Positions 35,860 to 50,800 are shown, numbered from the stretch's first letter. The stretch is 64,000 nt of DNA from Apus apus (GCF_020740795.1 NC_067282.1:147484858-147548857), one strand, 5' to 3'. Program-made: numbers and translations. The notes: a model not told the origin generated them from the sequence alone.

Positions 35860-38800
35860 CTAAAAGAAAAACACAAAAAAAAACCAGAGGGAAAAATATC
35901 AATACAACTTAAACTAGAAATTATTTCTATACCACATGTACCAACTTGCATAGATAAGTAAACACCACACATTTAGTACTATGTAACAAATACAGTTAAA
36001 ATATAACAGAAATCCAACTGAAAAATCTAATTATCTGCTACTTAGTGCCACAGCTACTCACTACATTTAAGTATGATACTGCAACATATTCCAGGATACA
36101 AACAGTTTCAACTATTTTCATTATTATTAAAATTATCATTTTAATGGCATCCTTTCAAACTTAGAAACATTTTTAAATGAAATAACTACCTGTTATTTAA
36201 GGATGCTCACAACTAGTATCTTTGAAGTTAATATTTCTACCGTAAGCATTACAAATGTTTTCTAACTCCAGCAAAACCAAAACATTTCCTATGCTTTGTG
36301 CTCATTGTTTCAGGATATATTTTCATTAATGATTTAAAATCTAATTAGAATACAAAACCAGCTGCTTTCAGCCTCTTTAGAATTAGAAATACTAAAAAAA
36401 ATAACAGGTTAAATGTGGTTTTTCTTCCACTTAAGCACCAGTAAGGCCAAGCAAAATAAAACATACAGATTAAGCAGGTTTTAAAATAGTAGGTTAAATG
36501 TGGTGTGATTTTTTTTTTTTTCCCCTTAGCATAGATGACACAAACCAAAATAAAATGGGCACACCAAAAAGCATTTCTGGGTGGTTTGGGCTAGTTTTTT
36601 TTAAAAATTGTAGCTTTTAACCACTTATAAGCGTGATTTGAAGAGATGTAATTCCAGTCAAAAGCTGAACTAAAAACATTTACCTGGGGATGTCCTAAAT
36701 GATGAATAAGCAGCTGAGTAGCTGTCTTTCCTGGATATCCAGTGGTTGCAAACAGATTTTCATTCACTTGGGACCACCTATGAATTAAATGAATGCAATT
36801 TTCAAATATCCCCATCAGACTATCAGAAGTGCACACAAAGGGGAGTTCTCTCCCTTGTGCTTAACTGTGTGAAGCTGTCAGATATTCCACTAACACCAGA
36901 GAAATACATTCAGAGACATGGCTTGTAAATGATTCAACACCTACAGTCCTGTACGTGTGTTGTTGTAAAACAGTAAAAATACCATGGGAACATTACACAT
37001 ATATATTAAATGTGGGCAATTCACAAATTTCACAAAGTTTATAGACCAGGTCTCCCTAAAAGTTATGTAAGACACGACCAGGTCCCTAAACTCACAACTG
37101 CTTACATATACATAGAACTGTATTGACAAAACCCAGAGAATACAGACAACACTTAATACCTGAATAATCTGGCTCGATCAACATGGACGGGTCTCTTATC
37201 CTGTGGATAACTAAAATAGACATTCAGGGTAAAAAACTTCTGCAAACAACTGCTGCTCATACTCTAAGTAGGAAAAGTATGTATCATTTAAACAGTCAAA
37301 GGGATACATTGTCTACTTGCTGTAAAGAATCTGAGGGAAAACCAGAGCATCTCTGCGACTTACATCTCAATTGGAGTAGGAAAACTGAAGTAGTTATCTA
37401 GTGTATTATGATTTAATAATTATGTATTTATGACTTACAATGAAATTTTAACAAACACATAGAACTTACAGTGAGAGGTAAACAGTAGGCAGGTGCTGTG
37501 TCTGTCTTTCTGTCCATTTGAGAATCTTATTTTTAACAGATAAATACTGATAAATAAAGATGAAACAAAGAATGCCAAGGAAATATCTCTATTGACTTAA
37601 TAACTCCTGATGAATGTTCATTTATTTACTCAATAGGTGATATAATACACAGTGCATTGAAGAGCTATATTAGCAAAGTAGCCATATCTCTGTGTATTAC
37701 TTAACAAGAGAATAAAGAAACCTATCTCATGTGTATAAAAATACCTGGAGCGAGTGATATCCCAGATTAACCAATCACTTCCAGCAACTGCTCCAACTTT
37801 AAGAGTATTTTTTAAACACCAGTCTGCTGACATCAGGGGCGTCTGTTCACACTCTAGGGAGAGAATGGCCTGCTGTGTAATTAGATCATAGAATCGTATT
37901 GTTCCATTCTTCTCCGCTACCATCAGCTGTTAGGAGAAATTAATAGAACATTGTAAACTTAGCATGTAATGAATCTTAGTATCTTTATCTGTACTATCCT
38001 CATCAATGACACAGAGAGTGGGATTTAGTGCACTGTCTGCAAATTTACAGGTGACACCAAGCTGACTGGTGTGGTTGACATGCCTGAGGGATGGAATGCC
38101 ATCCTGCCATCCAGAGGAACCTGGAAAAGCTCAAGAAGTGGGCCCATGTGAACCTCATGAGGTTCAACAAGGCCAAGTGCAAGGTCTTGCAAATGGGTTG
38201 GGGCAATCCCTGGTATCAATACAAGCTGGGGGATGAAGGAATTGAGAACAGCCCTTCAGAGAAATATATGAAGGTTGATGAAAAAGTTGGATGTGAGCCA
38301 GCTATGTGTGCTTGCAGCCCAGAAAGCCAAGTGTACCCTGGGCTGCATCAGAAGTGTGGCCAGCAGGGTGAGAGAGGTGATTCTGCCCCTCTACTCTGCT
38401 CTAATGAGACCCCACCTGGAGTACTGTGTCCAGCTCTAGAGCCCTCAGCACAGGAAAGACATGGACCTGTTGGAGTGGGTCCAGACGAGGGCCATAAATG
38501 ATCAGAGGGCTGGAGCACCTCTGCTACGGAGACAGGCTGAGAGAATTGGGGCTGTTCAGCCTGGAGAAGATGAGGCTCTGCGGAGACCTTATTGTGGCCT
38601 TTCAATACTTAAAAGGGCTCATTGCAGGGGGGCTGGACTAGATGACCTTTAAAGGTCCCTTTCAACACAAATAATTCTATTAATGTATTAGCAAAATTCT
38701 ATGATTCTACTCTATAGCAACCCTAAAATATTTTAATATTATTAATATTTGCTTGAAAGTAAGTACACTTTGTACCATAAGTCATTCTTCTGAACACTCT

Positions 38801-41800
38801 TCCACCAGTAAGTAAAAACAACTTAATCTATACTACTGTCACATTGTTATAGATGGTGATTACATGACTTTATCTATATATATATATCTATGTATATAAT
38901 TTTGGCACTTCAAAGCAATAGTTCTTAATTATAGATGCACTATACTTCTAGAATTGTAAAGCAAAAAGGTTGTGTTTTAAAATTAAAATGTTTGTGTTCT
39001 GACTACAAAGAACTGACTGACAGACCTAGTACAGGGAAACAACAGTATTGATCAGTGTAACTGTAGTACCTGGACTCATCCTTACTAAATTCATATACCA
39101 CCTCTTGCTTCACCCTGTAACAGTTTGCAACAGATTTTATCTAAACTTTTCCTATTAAAGTAATATATTCAAGTGGCTGTTTATTACTTATTCTAGAAAA
39201 AGCTTTCTGATTAAATGATGAAACAGCTTTTTTCCATGAGGAGATGATGGCACTCAGATAGTCATGGACAATAATTAAGGAAGGAAAAGAAGCATTAAAA
39301 ACAATACTTCAATGGCAAAGAAGCATTACAAACAATATTTAATAACATCCAAGTTTGTCTGGAAAAAGAGAGCTGTCACCAAAACATGCTCTTCTGCAAA
39401 CTAAGGGACATAGTACAGTAAGCATTTTGACCTGCAGCGAGTTTCTCAGCAAGCATCCATCTGTCTAGCTTTCTGAAGGGGATTTTCTTGACAAAAAAAA
39501 AATTCTCCTGTGTCTACTCTTTGATAAGGGTCAAAGAAAAGACAAGCTAATATGTAAGACTGGTGTAATATTGCAATATTTGGGGGCTAATCTAGTAATT
39601 CTGTTGTTCTAACAAAGTTGCCCAGTAGCAAAGAGTAGCAAACAGATTCAATTGTGATACCACCTGAAACAGTTTTCCAAGTTTTCTTAGTAAGGACCTG
39701 ATACTGATAATGGTGGAAAGTGCAGTGAGAATAGAGATCCTTCTTCCCTCTTGCTATCTGTGTAAATATTTGGATACCTTATTTGATTGTTTTTCTCTGT
39801 TTTAAGTGTGTGTTTTTGTGGTAATCTGAACAAGTATTCGTAGCTGCTTAAGGCCGTTACTGATTGGCACAACAGGAATAATAAATCCAAGATTGCAAAG
39901 GACCAGACCATTAATGAAGCTGAATATTTTGGTATGTGTCAGCTGATTAATCCTCCCCAGTACAATAAACAAGTAAGTATAAAATCACAGTTTATTGACT
40001 TGTTTTGATTTTTCAGCACATATTTCATATATTCCAAGGAATAACAACAACAAAAGAAATCCCTTGCTAACTTCAGTCATATCCTTTTCTGAACTTGGCA
40101 TGCTTTGTAAGAGTCTGTGTTATTGGTGAACTGTGTTACCATGACTGAGAAAAACTAGAGCTGATCTCTAGGAACTCTAAGTTAATATGCAATCAGGAGA
40201 ATAGTTACCAAAAACCATTGATGTATGTAATCGAGAAGGAATATTTCTGATGGGAAAAATAAGGGACTGAGGATAAAATTATGAGAATGAAAATTAATTT
40301 ACATTGACTTCAGATCAGCAGAATCAACCAATATCCAGTTACAATGTACACTAGCTCCCTAAATGTCAATCTTACCACAGCTTAGTTTAGATAAGTCTAC
40401 CCTCCTGTTATTTGAAAGGTGGTGAGGGTGAAGAGCTGGAAAACACAACCTTAAAAGCCTCCTCAGGATGCCAGCAAACACTCATTCCAGGAGAACGTAA
40501 AACAAAATGGGCTTTCTCATTTCCCTCCAAATCCCAGACCCTAAAGAAAAAAAAAAAAAAAAAAATAAAATTTAAAAAAGGTATTAAACTAACCATTGGC
40601 ATTTTATTGCCATTTGACTGCAAATACATTAACTTTCAGTGCATCAATACATTCACATAGGAAGTGACCAAATGCAACAGTGTTCATGCTTTATCACTTC
40701 AAGAAGTCAGTAAAAGCAGTCAGTGCTGAAGATAATTTATTTTAACATGGATGAACTCGGCAGAGTCTCTGTTTAAAAGGGCAATATCCAAATAATTTTA
40801 CATTACCATGCAAAGGATAAGAGCATGCACTGCAGTATTTTTCTTGTCTAATATATGAATTTCCCTTTTTTCCTGGTAAGACAAGATTGAGTAATGGAAA
40901 TGGAAGAAACTAAAAATGAAGCAAAGGCAAACAAAGGGACCTACAGTAGAGGTAACACTAGCTCAGAGAGGGGACTGGCAAGCTTTCAACAAATAAATTA
41001 CATGTACCAGTTTAATCTTTTGCTTTAGAAGTACCTACAGTACATATCAAGCAGTTAAAATACATAGTTAAAAACCCAACAAGGTTTGGTCAATATGGAT
41101 TCATAGGGAAGCGTATCCTGAAACACCAAAACTAGGTCATGAGTGAGTTTTCTTTGGATGCATTTGATATGTCTGTTAATGAGCCATGAAGCTGCTTCGT
41201 TTATAAAAGGCAAGAGAACCAAACCTGAGTCTATTTCACCTCATAGCCACTGCTCAGCTGCCTCTTTTCCTACAAAATCAGTAGCTCACTTATAGGACAA
41301 AGACATTACAGTTGTGAAAATCAATCTGAACCACAAGGCTGCATGCTATTTATATGCATTTTCATGCCGAAACATACACATATATCCTTCCTCCCTGACA
41401 CACAAAACCTTAAAACCAGCCAATTTTTAAAGTAGTGTTCTGTTCAGTCTTTTGAGTTAGATGAGTGGCTGTCCTATTATTGTTTATTCTAGAGGATTTT
41501 TGCTGACTTCCTCCAGACTTTTTCAGTTGATATCTCACCAGGGTGCTTACAGCCTTATATTTAAGAGATTTCAAAAAACTCTTAAATAATACATCATAAG
41601 TCTAGACAAAATATATGGGAATAAAGTAAATATATTTAATGAATGATGTTGTTTTCTTATGCCAAACCACAACAGATCAAATATTTGTTTTCCCTGTAGA
41701 AAACAGAGGGTCTCTAATCTTGAAGGATCAGTGTCCTTATTAAAAAAAGTCAAAACAAAAACCTGACAACCATTTAAAAAATGAAATATCTACTTGATTA

Positions 41801-44800
41801 GGTAATTTAGAAACATACAATACTTTCTTCTACTGCCAAAAATTTTGCCTTGTAGATTTGTCCAAGTCAAATCAACACTTTCCATGTGTATTTACTGTGC
41901 AGGGAGAAAATTATGATATAACAGAAGACAGTGAATCATTTTGGCCAAAGGAGCATGCCATCATGTTTCCTTCCCTGAAGTCAGTGAGGTTATTAGGTGT
42001 TGAGACAGAAATTTATGCCTTCTACCTCCTTAACTTTGTTATTTATAAAATGCCAAACTTGTATGTCTTTTTAAGAATGGTAATATTGTTAGTCAGAAAC
42101 AGTATAGGAAAGGGGGAAAAAGGATAAATGCCCCTCTTATATTTTCTTATTTCTTTATTGATAACAAAGATGGTATCACTTAAGTGTTTTTTTTAAAAGA
42201 AACCAACCCCAAACCAGGCGATACATATCAAAATAGATTCTTGTCTGAATGCATCAGGTCCATGCTGGTATGGAAGTTTACAATTACATATGTGTTCAAT
42301 TAACTCTTTTCAATGTTTCTTTGTGACTAACCCAAGTAAAAAATGTGCAAAGACCAAAAATTTAGCCAAACTGAATTTCAGTTACTCAATTACCCAGTAA
42401 TCATAACCAAATCAGCTACAGATACTAAAAAAACGCCTAGTTTTGTCCACATTCCTATAATGTAAATCAATCCAAAAAGACTGAGCATTTTGTCTCCCAT
42501 GTAAAGCCATTGAAACTTTATTAATATTCCCATGATTTTATACCAAAGCAGACTAGTGTCTACTTTTCTCCAAACATCCTTATTTTTTGTAACCCTGCAA
42601 TGTGTCACCCTCTTCCGCCCCCCACCAACCATTGTTGTATAGACTTGTTATTGGGCCTGTGGTATTTTTCTGACATTTAAAAAAGCTTCCACAATAAATG
42701 TAAAGCAGAAAAGTTTGAATAATGAAAAGCCTCAAAAGTAATATGTAATCAGCTCAGTAAACTCATTACTTTTTCAGTAGCTAAGGGCTGAGAAATTACA
42801 TGCTGCAGTGCTCACAAAATTTAAGCACAACATACAGATACTTGCAAATGATGATAGGGAAAATTCTTGAGATATTAGTACATTTCTTGTCACTCACATC
42901 CTATGATTCAACAAACATAACTGCAGTTATCTCAAAGCACAAAGATACTCAAACTATGTTGGAACAACTATATTGCAGGCTGTGTGCATGAAAATGGATA
43001 ACGACATGCTGTATGTGTGCTGCAATTTTATCACACAATGGACTTCTATGAAAGTTGGACAAGTATTCATTAAAACATCTGAAAACCTGTCTTGTGGCAA
43101 TGGAGATGATCCTTATTTTATATTCTAACTTTCTGAATTCTGAATAATTCTAACTAGAGAGCAAACCCAAATCCTAAGTGAATAAAGCCCATCATTTGCC
43201 ACAGTAAAAGAACAAAACCCCATTTCAGCCTTCAGGGATTTCTCAAATCCTTAGAAGATGGAGGTAAAAAAGGGAGTTCTTCCAACATAAGATTCCCAAC
43301 AATTATAGTGAGCATGATGGGGCTAGAACAAACTGACATCTGATGCTATTCTCAACCACAAAGCACGATCAACTATACTTGAACTTGAACTATACTTGAA
43401 CTTGAATTACTGACTGACCTACTCTTAAAAATGCCCAACATGTTTCTGTGTTTTTGTCTATTTGTTTTAGAATATCTACCTTAAATACCCCTTTCTGATG
43501 TTTTGTTATATCTCCATCAGACACAATCCACACGTGAGGAAAATCTTATTAATCCTGGAAAGCCTAGAGGACTGTGGAGAAGGGAGAGATTACTGTTACA
43601 GAAATCACACAACAAAGGCAAAGAGCAAAATTGAGCACAAGGGCTGAGGAGAGGGAGATCTCAGAAAAGGAAAACAGAAGTGCAGAGATTCATTAACACT
43701 GTGAAGAATACAACCAACACTGGCCTTGTCTCAGGTCCTCTGCCAACTCCATATGGAGGTGGTTATCAGAGATCTGAAGAGGATACTAGTAGGACATGAA
43801 AAAACAGAAGGCTGAAGTGGAAATGTACAAATCCCCTCTAGTTGTTTGGAAGAAAAAAAAAGATGTAATATTAAAAATCACTTCTAGTGCTTTATTTTAC
43901 CAACAAAAGAAATAATTAGAGTTTTTATAAATCAGGTAGTGCACCACCTGCCTCATGGTTCACCACTGCAGAATGTATAACAGAACTCCCTATTCAACAC
44001 ACTGCAAAGGAAGCCACAAAAATGGTTGCATGGGGACAAAGGGGAAATTAATTTGTGCTGGCCAGCATCAGTCCACCAGGCACAGGTATCTTAAACTACC
44101 TTGTGACTCAGCATACAGGTTCCTAAATTTGTGCTCATACAGCATTTCCTTCACTTATTTTTGATCCATGAAATGAAATATTTTTCATAGAGTAAATGCA
44201 TAAATATTCTTCAGAAAGTTGACCCATGTTCACCATTTTCTTTTGGTGGCCAAAGGAAATGTCAGTGTTATTAAGAATTAGTAATTAGATTTTGGCGTTA
44301 AAATACATGTTACCTCTAGCTTTTTGTAATATCTACTTGGATATGCAAGCATTGATCTATTCTCCACTGGCAACTGTGGGATGTAATTCTGATTATTCCC
44401 TGCAAAGTTGACAGAAGTAGGAGAGGCAGGGGAGAGGCACATGTACTATTTCAAGCTTCCCATCTAACTATTCTTTGACAATATGCATTTCAGAACATGG
44501 ACCTTCAGAAATAGTGACAAAAATACACACTACTACTACTACTACTGAAATACCCTTAAAGTTGTCTAAAGCAAAGCCAGAAACTAAGTAGTATTTTTGT
44601 AAAAATGTGAAGCTTCAGTTGTATCCTTTCAGCTAAAGAAAAACTAAATGCTTCTGTGGGATGACAGTTACTGAGAAACTCAACTACAGTTCTGCCAATG
44701 AGTTTCTAAAATACAAGGTAACTGCTAAACAAACCTAATGCAATGATTTCTATTTAGAACAATTTAGACTACATTCTAGGCCCTTCACATAAGTCATAAT

Positions 44801-47800
44801 GCTTCACACAGGGAATAGCTACCATTGCATACACATATTCTGAAGGCTTCCTAATGAATGGCTTATTCATCCACACTTAAGACCTGACTGAACTAACTTG
44901 CTTTGAGAAGTGATAATTCTTTATTTTTTTTATTTTAAGCTGGCTGGATACTGTATAACAAGAGATGTGTCAATAATCTCATAGTGATTGTGGAGTACAA
45001 CACAAGTTTTTGGTTAATACTTGCATTGTGACAGTACATCGTAACAGAAATTGTGTAGGACTACCTTTGGGGGAAATAAAGGGATGCACACAAAAAGTGT
45101 ACAAAGTTGATGACTAGACTCTTAAAAAGACTCTCCTTCATTTTCATCAATTATAATGCATGACTAGTTTGGTAATTGCAATTAGCATACCTCAGAAAAG
45201 ATAAATATTTTGGTATTATATTTCTCGTATGAAGAGACACTGGGGAATTCCATAAAAACAAACAGATAAAGATGGAACAACATAAAAGATACCTTTTTTT
45301 TTAAAAAAAAAAAAAAAGGCAAAAATCCATAATGGAGTGCACTAGAAATGGGAAGATACAAATTAAATATAATTTTGGAGGCAGGAATAAGTGAGAATGG
45401 CAGCTTTTCAGTATAGCCAAAGAATGAAATATTTATTGAATTAACAAGGTAAGACTCAAGTGCAACAAGTGCTGGCAACACAAGAAAAAAAACAAAACAA
45501 CATAAACACTGGCTTTCCTTCATATTGTCTAGAGAAAGACCTACATGAAATAACTAAGACATAAGAGTACCACATAAACAAATACACCACAGACGGAAAA
45601 CCACTAAAAACAGAAAAAAAACTACGATACATTTTGGGACACTAGTTATTTAGTTTCCAGTGATATAAAACCTTTTCCCTGAATATCTGTCCCTGGAGCA
45701 AAACTAACCTTCTGATGGCTATCACGACACTGGCTGTTGTGGTAAGTGCAATAGAGAAGGCTGAACTTAACAGTGACTGATAAATTCACAAAGTCCTTCT
45801 CTATGAAACAACATGACCCATGGCATACGCAACTGAACAGAACTCAGAAAGGAATTAAAAGGCAAGTAGATTCACAGATGAAGTGGAAGATAAGTCAATT
45901 GTAGATTCTTTTCTATTACATACAAAAAAGAGAGGAAGGTGATGTAGTTTATGAAACAGAGAAAGGGAGGGAGAGGGATGGATGCATCCTTTTCAGCTCT
46001 TTAAAAGACAAGCCAATCCAGCACTTGATGACCATAAGATATTGCTGTGCTGCCATTACTAAGGGCCTTACACTGTCAGCAATATCTCAGTTCATATGAA
46101 GATGGTGTATAAGGTGGTGTATGAGGTGGTTATCAATCGGACTGATCTAACCTTTTAACAATCAGAGCTTTATTTTTAGCATGCTTATGAGACTAATGGG
46201 TTTTACCAGGATGGCATTTTGCATTAAATACTTCAAGAAATATCAGATAGTGTAAAAAAACTATCAACAACAGAGGTGTGTCTATTAAGCTTATGCTGTT
46301 TCCAAAACACATCCTATGTTCTTTTTGCAGAGGCTTCATTAAGAATCAGAACAAAATGATTTGTACACCTGAACCTCTGCAACCTCCTGTATCATGTTTC
46401 CAAATTATAAAGAAAAAGCCAGACATTTTATTTTATTCTTTTTTTCTTAAGAGTGGCACACAGGGAGTTGCATCCACGGTTCTCATTAGCAAAGTGGGAT
46501 GGGTACGTGTTCCTACACATAATACAAACATTCAAAGAAGTGTATAATGCTTAATAATGTTAAGGTATTAAATGAAATAGTCCTTAAAGTTATCAGAAAA
46601 TAATTTTTCATATTCATTAAACATGCTCTTATGATACCAAGAGATGGATGAGCAAACTACTTTAATTACACATACTCTATAGAATTTTGAAACTGACACA
46701 TGAAACATAGATCATGAAGAAAAAACCAGCTAGATTTGAAGGAAAGAAATCAGATTAAATCCAAGAGGTACCTTAGTTTTCTGCCATGACCAAGTTTGGC
46801 TTTCAGCAGGAATGTATAAATACCCTAAATTTGATGTTTTAAATGTATACACAAGGTAATTATTGTTATTTATTTTTACTTCAATGGTTTAAAATATGTT
46901 AATACATAAAACATACAAATAAAACCAATTCAAATTTTTGTTTAATGTAACAGTAGTTATTTTAGCTATTTCCTCTGCCAATTTTTTACCATTTTCTTTG
47001 AGCTTCACAACCAAACGTTAAAAATAATTCTACTTTGTTTTTTAAGAAAGAGTAAAGCATTTATGAAATGCGTAAAAAAGTCAAATAGGGGAAGCTATCC
47101 TGTGAGATTCTCAATATGTTTGCTATATATAGTATAAAATAAGCAAAATTTGGAAATTACAATATCCTGCCAAAGATATAAATTAACTATATGCCTGAAA
47201 ACAGCTTCATCCCTCCTGTAACATAACGTCCTTTGGCCAAAGTAAGGAAATAAAATATGATATCTAGAATGCAGCATTTGAATTTTTCAATCAATTTTGC
47301 AATGTAATTCTAGGTACAGGAATTTTGATCTTCAATACAAATACTGTTGTCAGTAACTGCACCATGGTGGGTTTTGACAGTCTTACAAAGGTGTCATTTT
47401 TCAGAAAAGTAATTCTTTTTAAGGTTATATTAGTTTTGAGATCCCCTGTGCAAGAATGTGAGATTAAGTGTACACCATATTAACATATCAACACCTCCTC
47501 ACTTGTCTATGAATGCACACAACACTTTTATTCACAACTACATAACATAGATGGCTACTGCAATGATTTTTATTCAAAAGTGTTTTTTTAAGTTCTACTT
47601 CACAGCTGGGAAAGTCTTGTGTTTTGAGAAGAATAAGGCCAACAAAGAATATGTGCAAGAAACAACATGAATTCCTGAATCACACAGCAGCAATTTAAAG
47701 GTAGGAACACTGAATATATATCACCACAGCTTCTTTGACCAGTATCTAACTTACGCTGTCTTCCAACCGAAGTGACTGATCATAGCTTGAGATCTCTGCA

Positions 47801-50800
47801 AACCTTACTCCTGAGTAAAAACCAGGGAAGATCTAAACACATTTGCATATAATCTCCACATACCAAGGCATTGTATGAAGACATTACTGAGATTTAAAAG
47901 TGGAACTCTAACAGAACAATACCCAAATATTAAAAACTTCATGTTCTTTTACTAGTTGTTCTAGACTTTACTCCAAAGGTATTAACAGATGTTGTATCCT
48001 GAGAAGTCCAGAATAGAAACTCAGTAATGACAGAAGAATTATTCATCTTCCTACATTACTGCTGAAGCAAATTACACAGTAAGTAAGGAATTATTTTGGT
48101 ACGTCCCAGGGAATGCATTTTCCATTCGTTTTGAAAGTGTAACCTTTAAGTTCAATAAAAACGTCTTCATTCTCCACATGCATGAATGGAAAAAACAAGA
48201 ACTCAAGTAGCCAAAAAAAATCTTACTTATTTCCCATGGCTTTTAACCAAAGACTTTATGGTTTACTGCTTAAAATGTCTTTCAGAGTTACTCAGTTGAA
48301 ATCTTGATAGCATACATTATATCATTCTTATATTCTTTTAATTTAGCATCAGTTTGACTACTGGTTTTGAAACAGCTCTCCTTCATCTGAGGAACACTGA
48401 GCATTTAATAAAATAAACAAAAAGGTCACACATTCAAACAGCTCTTTGCTGAATAAGCTCACTATTAGTTTAGATCCAATGAAGAAATCAAGGATCGGAA
48501 GTAAATCAGAACAAGCTACAAATAAATCATACATTCCTACTATTCATTCATAATTATTTTGTTGGGTATATTATATAGACAGGCCTATGGAAAATCTGCC
48601 TACTGGTTGAAGTCATATTTCTGAGTTCCCTAGGGTGTTAAAAATCACAGTTTGTTTAGATTTTCAACTTATTTAGGACAGAGTGGCTCAACTAAAGCCA
48701 CCAAACTGTGATTTATATCAGTTTATGATCTACACTTGAAAAAATCTCACACAGAGAGTAATAATTCTTAAAATAGTTCTACTTTAGCAGGTAGAAGATG
48801 GCTTAAGCGAAAAATGCCTTTTTCCACCCTGAATACTACTTGGTCATTTATATAGCAATTGATTTGGTAACGTCAAAGAATAACTCGTATAATTAGAGAA
48901 AAAAAATAAAACAGTTCCTTAATTGAGACAAGTTTTTAATTATCACAGCTACAACGAAAAAAAAAATAAATTCAAAGATGATGCTTTCAGTCGCTTGCTT
49001 CCACTAAAATTGCTTGAAAAGCCCAGAGGTGCCCTCCTGATCTCTCCAGGTGTGAGCTGCATTGGAGGGATAAGAATAGCAGCTTTATAGATTCACTTGC
49101 ACCACCAGAAGAGGGGAATGGAGAGCTTTTTGATGAGGAAAAACTCCAGTACTACAAAACCTTAACCAGAGTTTTTCAAAGTATTTAACCATGTTTCCCT
49201 TTTACTTCCAGTTACAATTAACTAAATACATGGCTTTGAAGTAGCTGTAACAATGATATGGTACTGACAGCTCATTTTTAGTATGGTACTGTCAAAAATT
49301 ACTGTAATCCCACCTCCTAGTAACACTAATAAATTTGGGCAAGTGGATGAGTTCACATACATATATTCTTATCCTTTTACTCCAGCAGGGGAAATTATAG
49401 TGTACATAATTCCAAGAGAGAACAGCTTCCTTCACATTGTATTTAGTTAGTTCAAAAAATTGCTTTGAAAAAAACCCACTCACAATTAAAAACAAAAAGC
49501 CAGTTCACAACCTAGTTAACAAGGCTAGTCCACTGGTCTTCACAGCTTACTTAAATAAATAAATGCTTATTAGGCAAGCATATAAAGAACACCTGCAGCC
49601 AAAAAGCCAAACACTATTTCAAGAATGTTTTGAACAAAATGCATACCTGCAGGTGTGATCATCACTTACACTTGCCACTTCTTGACCTTCTTTGGGAGCA
49701 AACACCAGATCATTAATGTAATCTGAGTGGCCATCAAATGCCTGTCAAGCACAAAAAAGAAATACTTTTACCTTAGACCTTTTACTGTTCCATCAGTGCA
49801 CGATGTATTTAATAAACCCACTAAAGGAAAGAAGTATGAGCATTAAGGTAAAGCTATCATTTTATATGGAAGGTAAAAAAAGTACTTACCAGTAACTGGC
49901 ATTCCTTAAAATATCTAACTAATAGGTGGATTCACACTGTAGGTGAAAAGACCCCCCAGTATTCCTTGTAGTTACCACAGAGGTCAACTTATGTTCCAGC
50001 TTGACAGAGAACAGTGAATTGCACCAGAACTTTTTATTCTCCTTTCAATCACTGAATTTTGAAGGTAAAGATAATAAATCTCAGAAAGAAAGAGGAAAAT
50101 GAGCAGGAAGAGAAGAGAATATATGCATGACCTACATATCTTATAGAACACTTATTACTGCTTAGAACTCTTATCTTCAAATAGTAGTTTTTACTAGGGT
50201 TTCCTGCAAGCAGCAAGAGATTTTTTTTTTTTCCTGAATGACCAGTAAAGTAGCCACTCATCTAGTAGATGCCCTTTCCCAAGCAGTCAGCACACAAGTT
50301 GCCGAAGGGGATATGTCCACTGAAGAAGGCAAACAAAAAGGATACTTTAGAAAAAACAGTGAAAAAACTTTCAGTGAAAGAAGATTAAACAGAAGACAAT
50401 GCACATTGAAGATTTTAAGAAATCAAAAAATGAGGAACCACAGTACAAAAAAAAAAAAAACCAGGCAAGGCATACACCACCTTGGCAATTAAGCACAATT
50501 TCTATTAAGCATTTGAGAAGAACAGACAGTGATTTGTGCTCTCCGCTTCATATGGTATTGTGCTGAAGAGGAAAGAAAATGGGTATAGTGCACACTCTTC
50601 TTTTACTGTGAATTAATAGATTGTCCATTCTTAAATAATAGGATATGAGCACTTGTGGTGTGAAAGTACGTGTGACCTGTCATTCAAAATCATACTTTTA
50701 CAGTTGTATCAGAAAACATGAAGGCATTTCAAAGGGAACCTTGTTACTGTGTAATTGTTCTTGTCTGATGCACCTTCTGACATTTTTATTTCAAAGTACT

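Larger units (their letters stand above)
37927..40449 (-). other. NUP37 intron 6
   Basis: A 2.5-kb intron carrying the longest plus-strand CR1 copy of the window (about 37997-38708), a TA-rich microsatellite at 38873-38898, and a 31-bp imperfect tandem duplication near 39286-39345. Confidence 0.85.
40541..49646 (-). other. NUP37 intron 5 (largest, 9.1 kb)
   Basis: The longest intron in the window. It contains small tandem duplications (43373-43406), a trinucleotide run (44528-44546) and A/T homopolymers (45292-45317). No CR1 copy, coding exon or RNA gene was recognised. Confidence 0.85.

Noticed and set aside
39215-39300. Box C/D snoRNA candidate (ATGATGA near 39216)
   Set aside because: No box D (CTGA) at a suitable distance and no terminal stem; NUP37 is not known to me as a snoRNA host.
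50238-50492. An 84-codon open frame in NUP37 intron 4 (Lys/Arg/Ser-rich)
   Set aside because: Unrecognised, antisense to the gene, A-rich at its end and without splice or codon-bias support. Likely chance.
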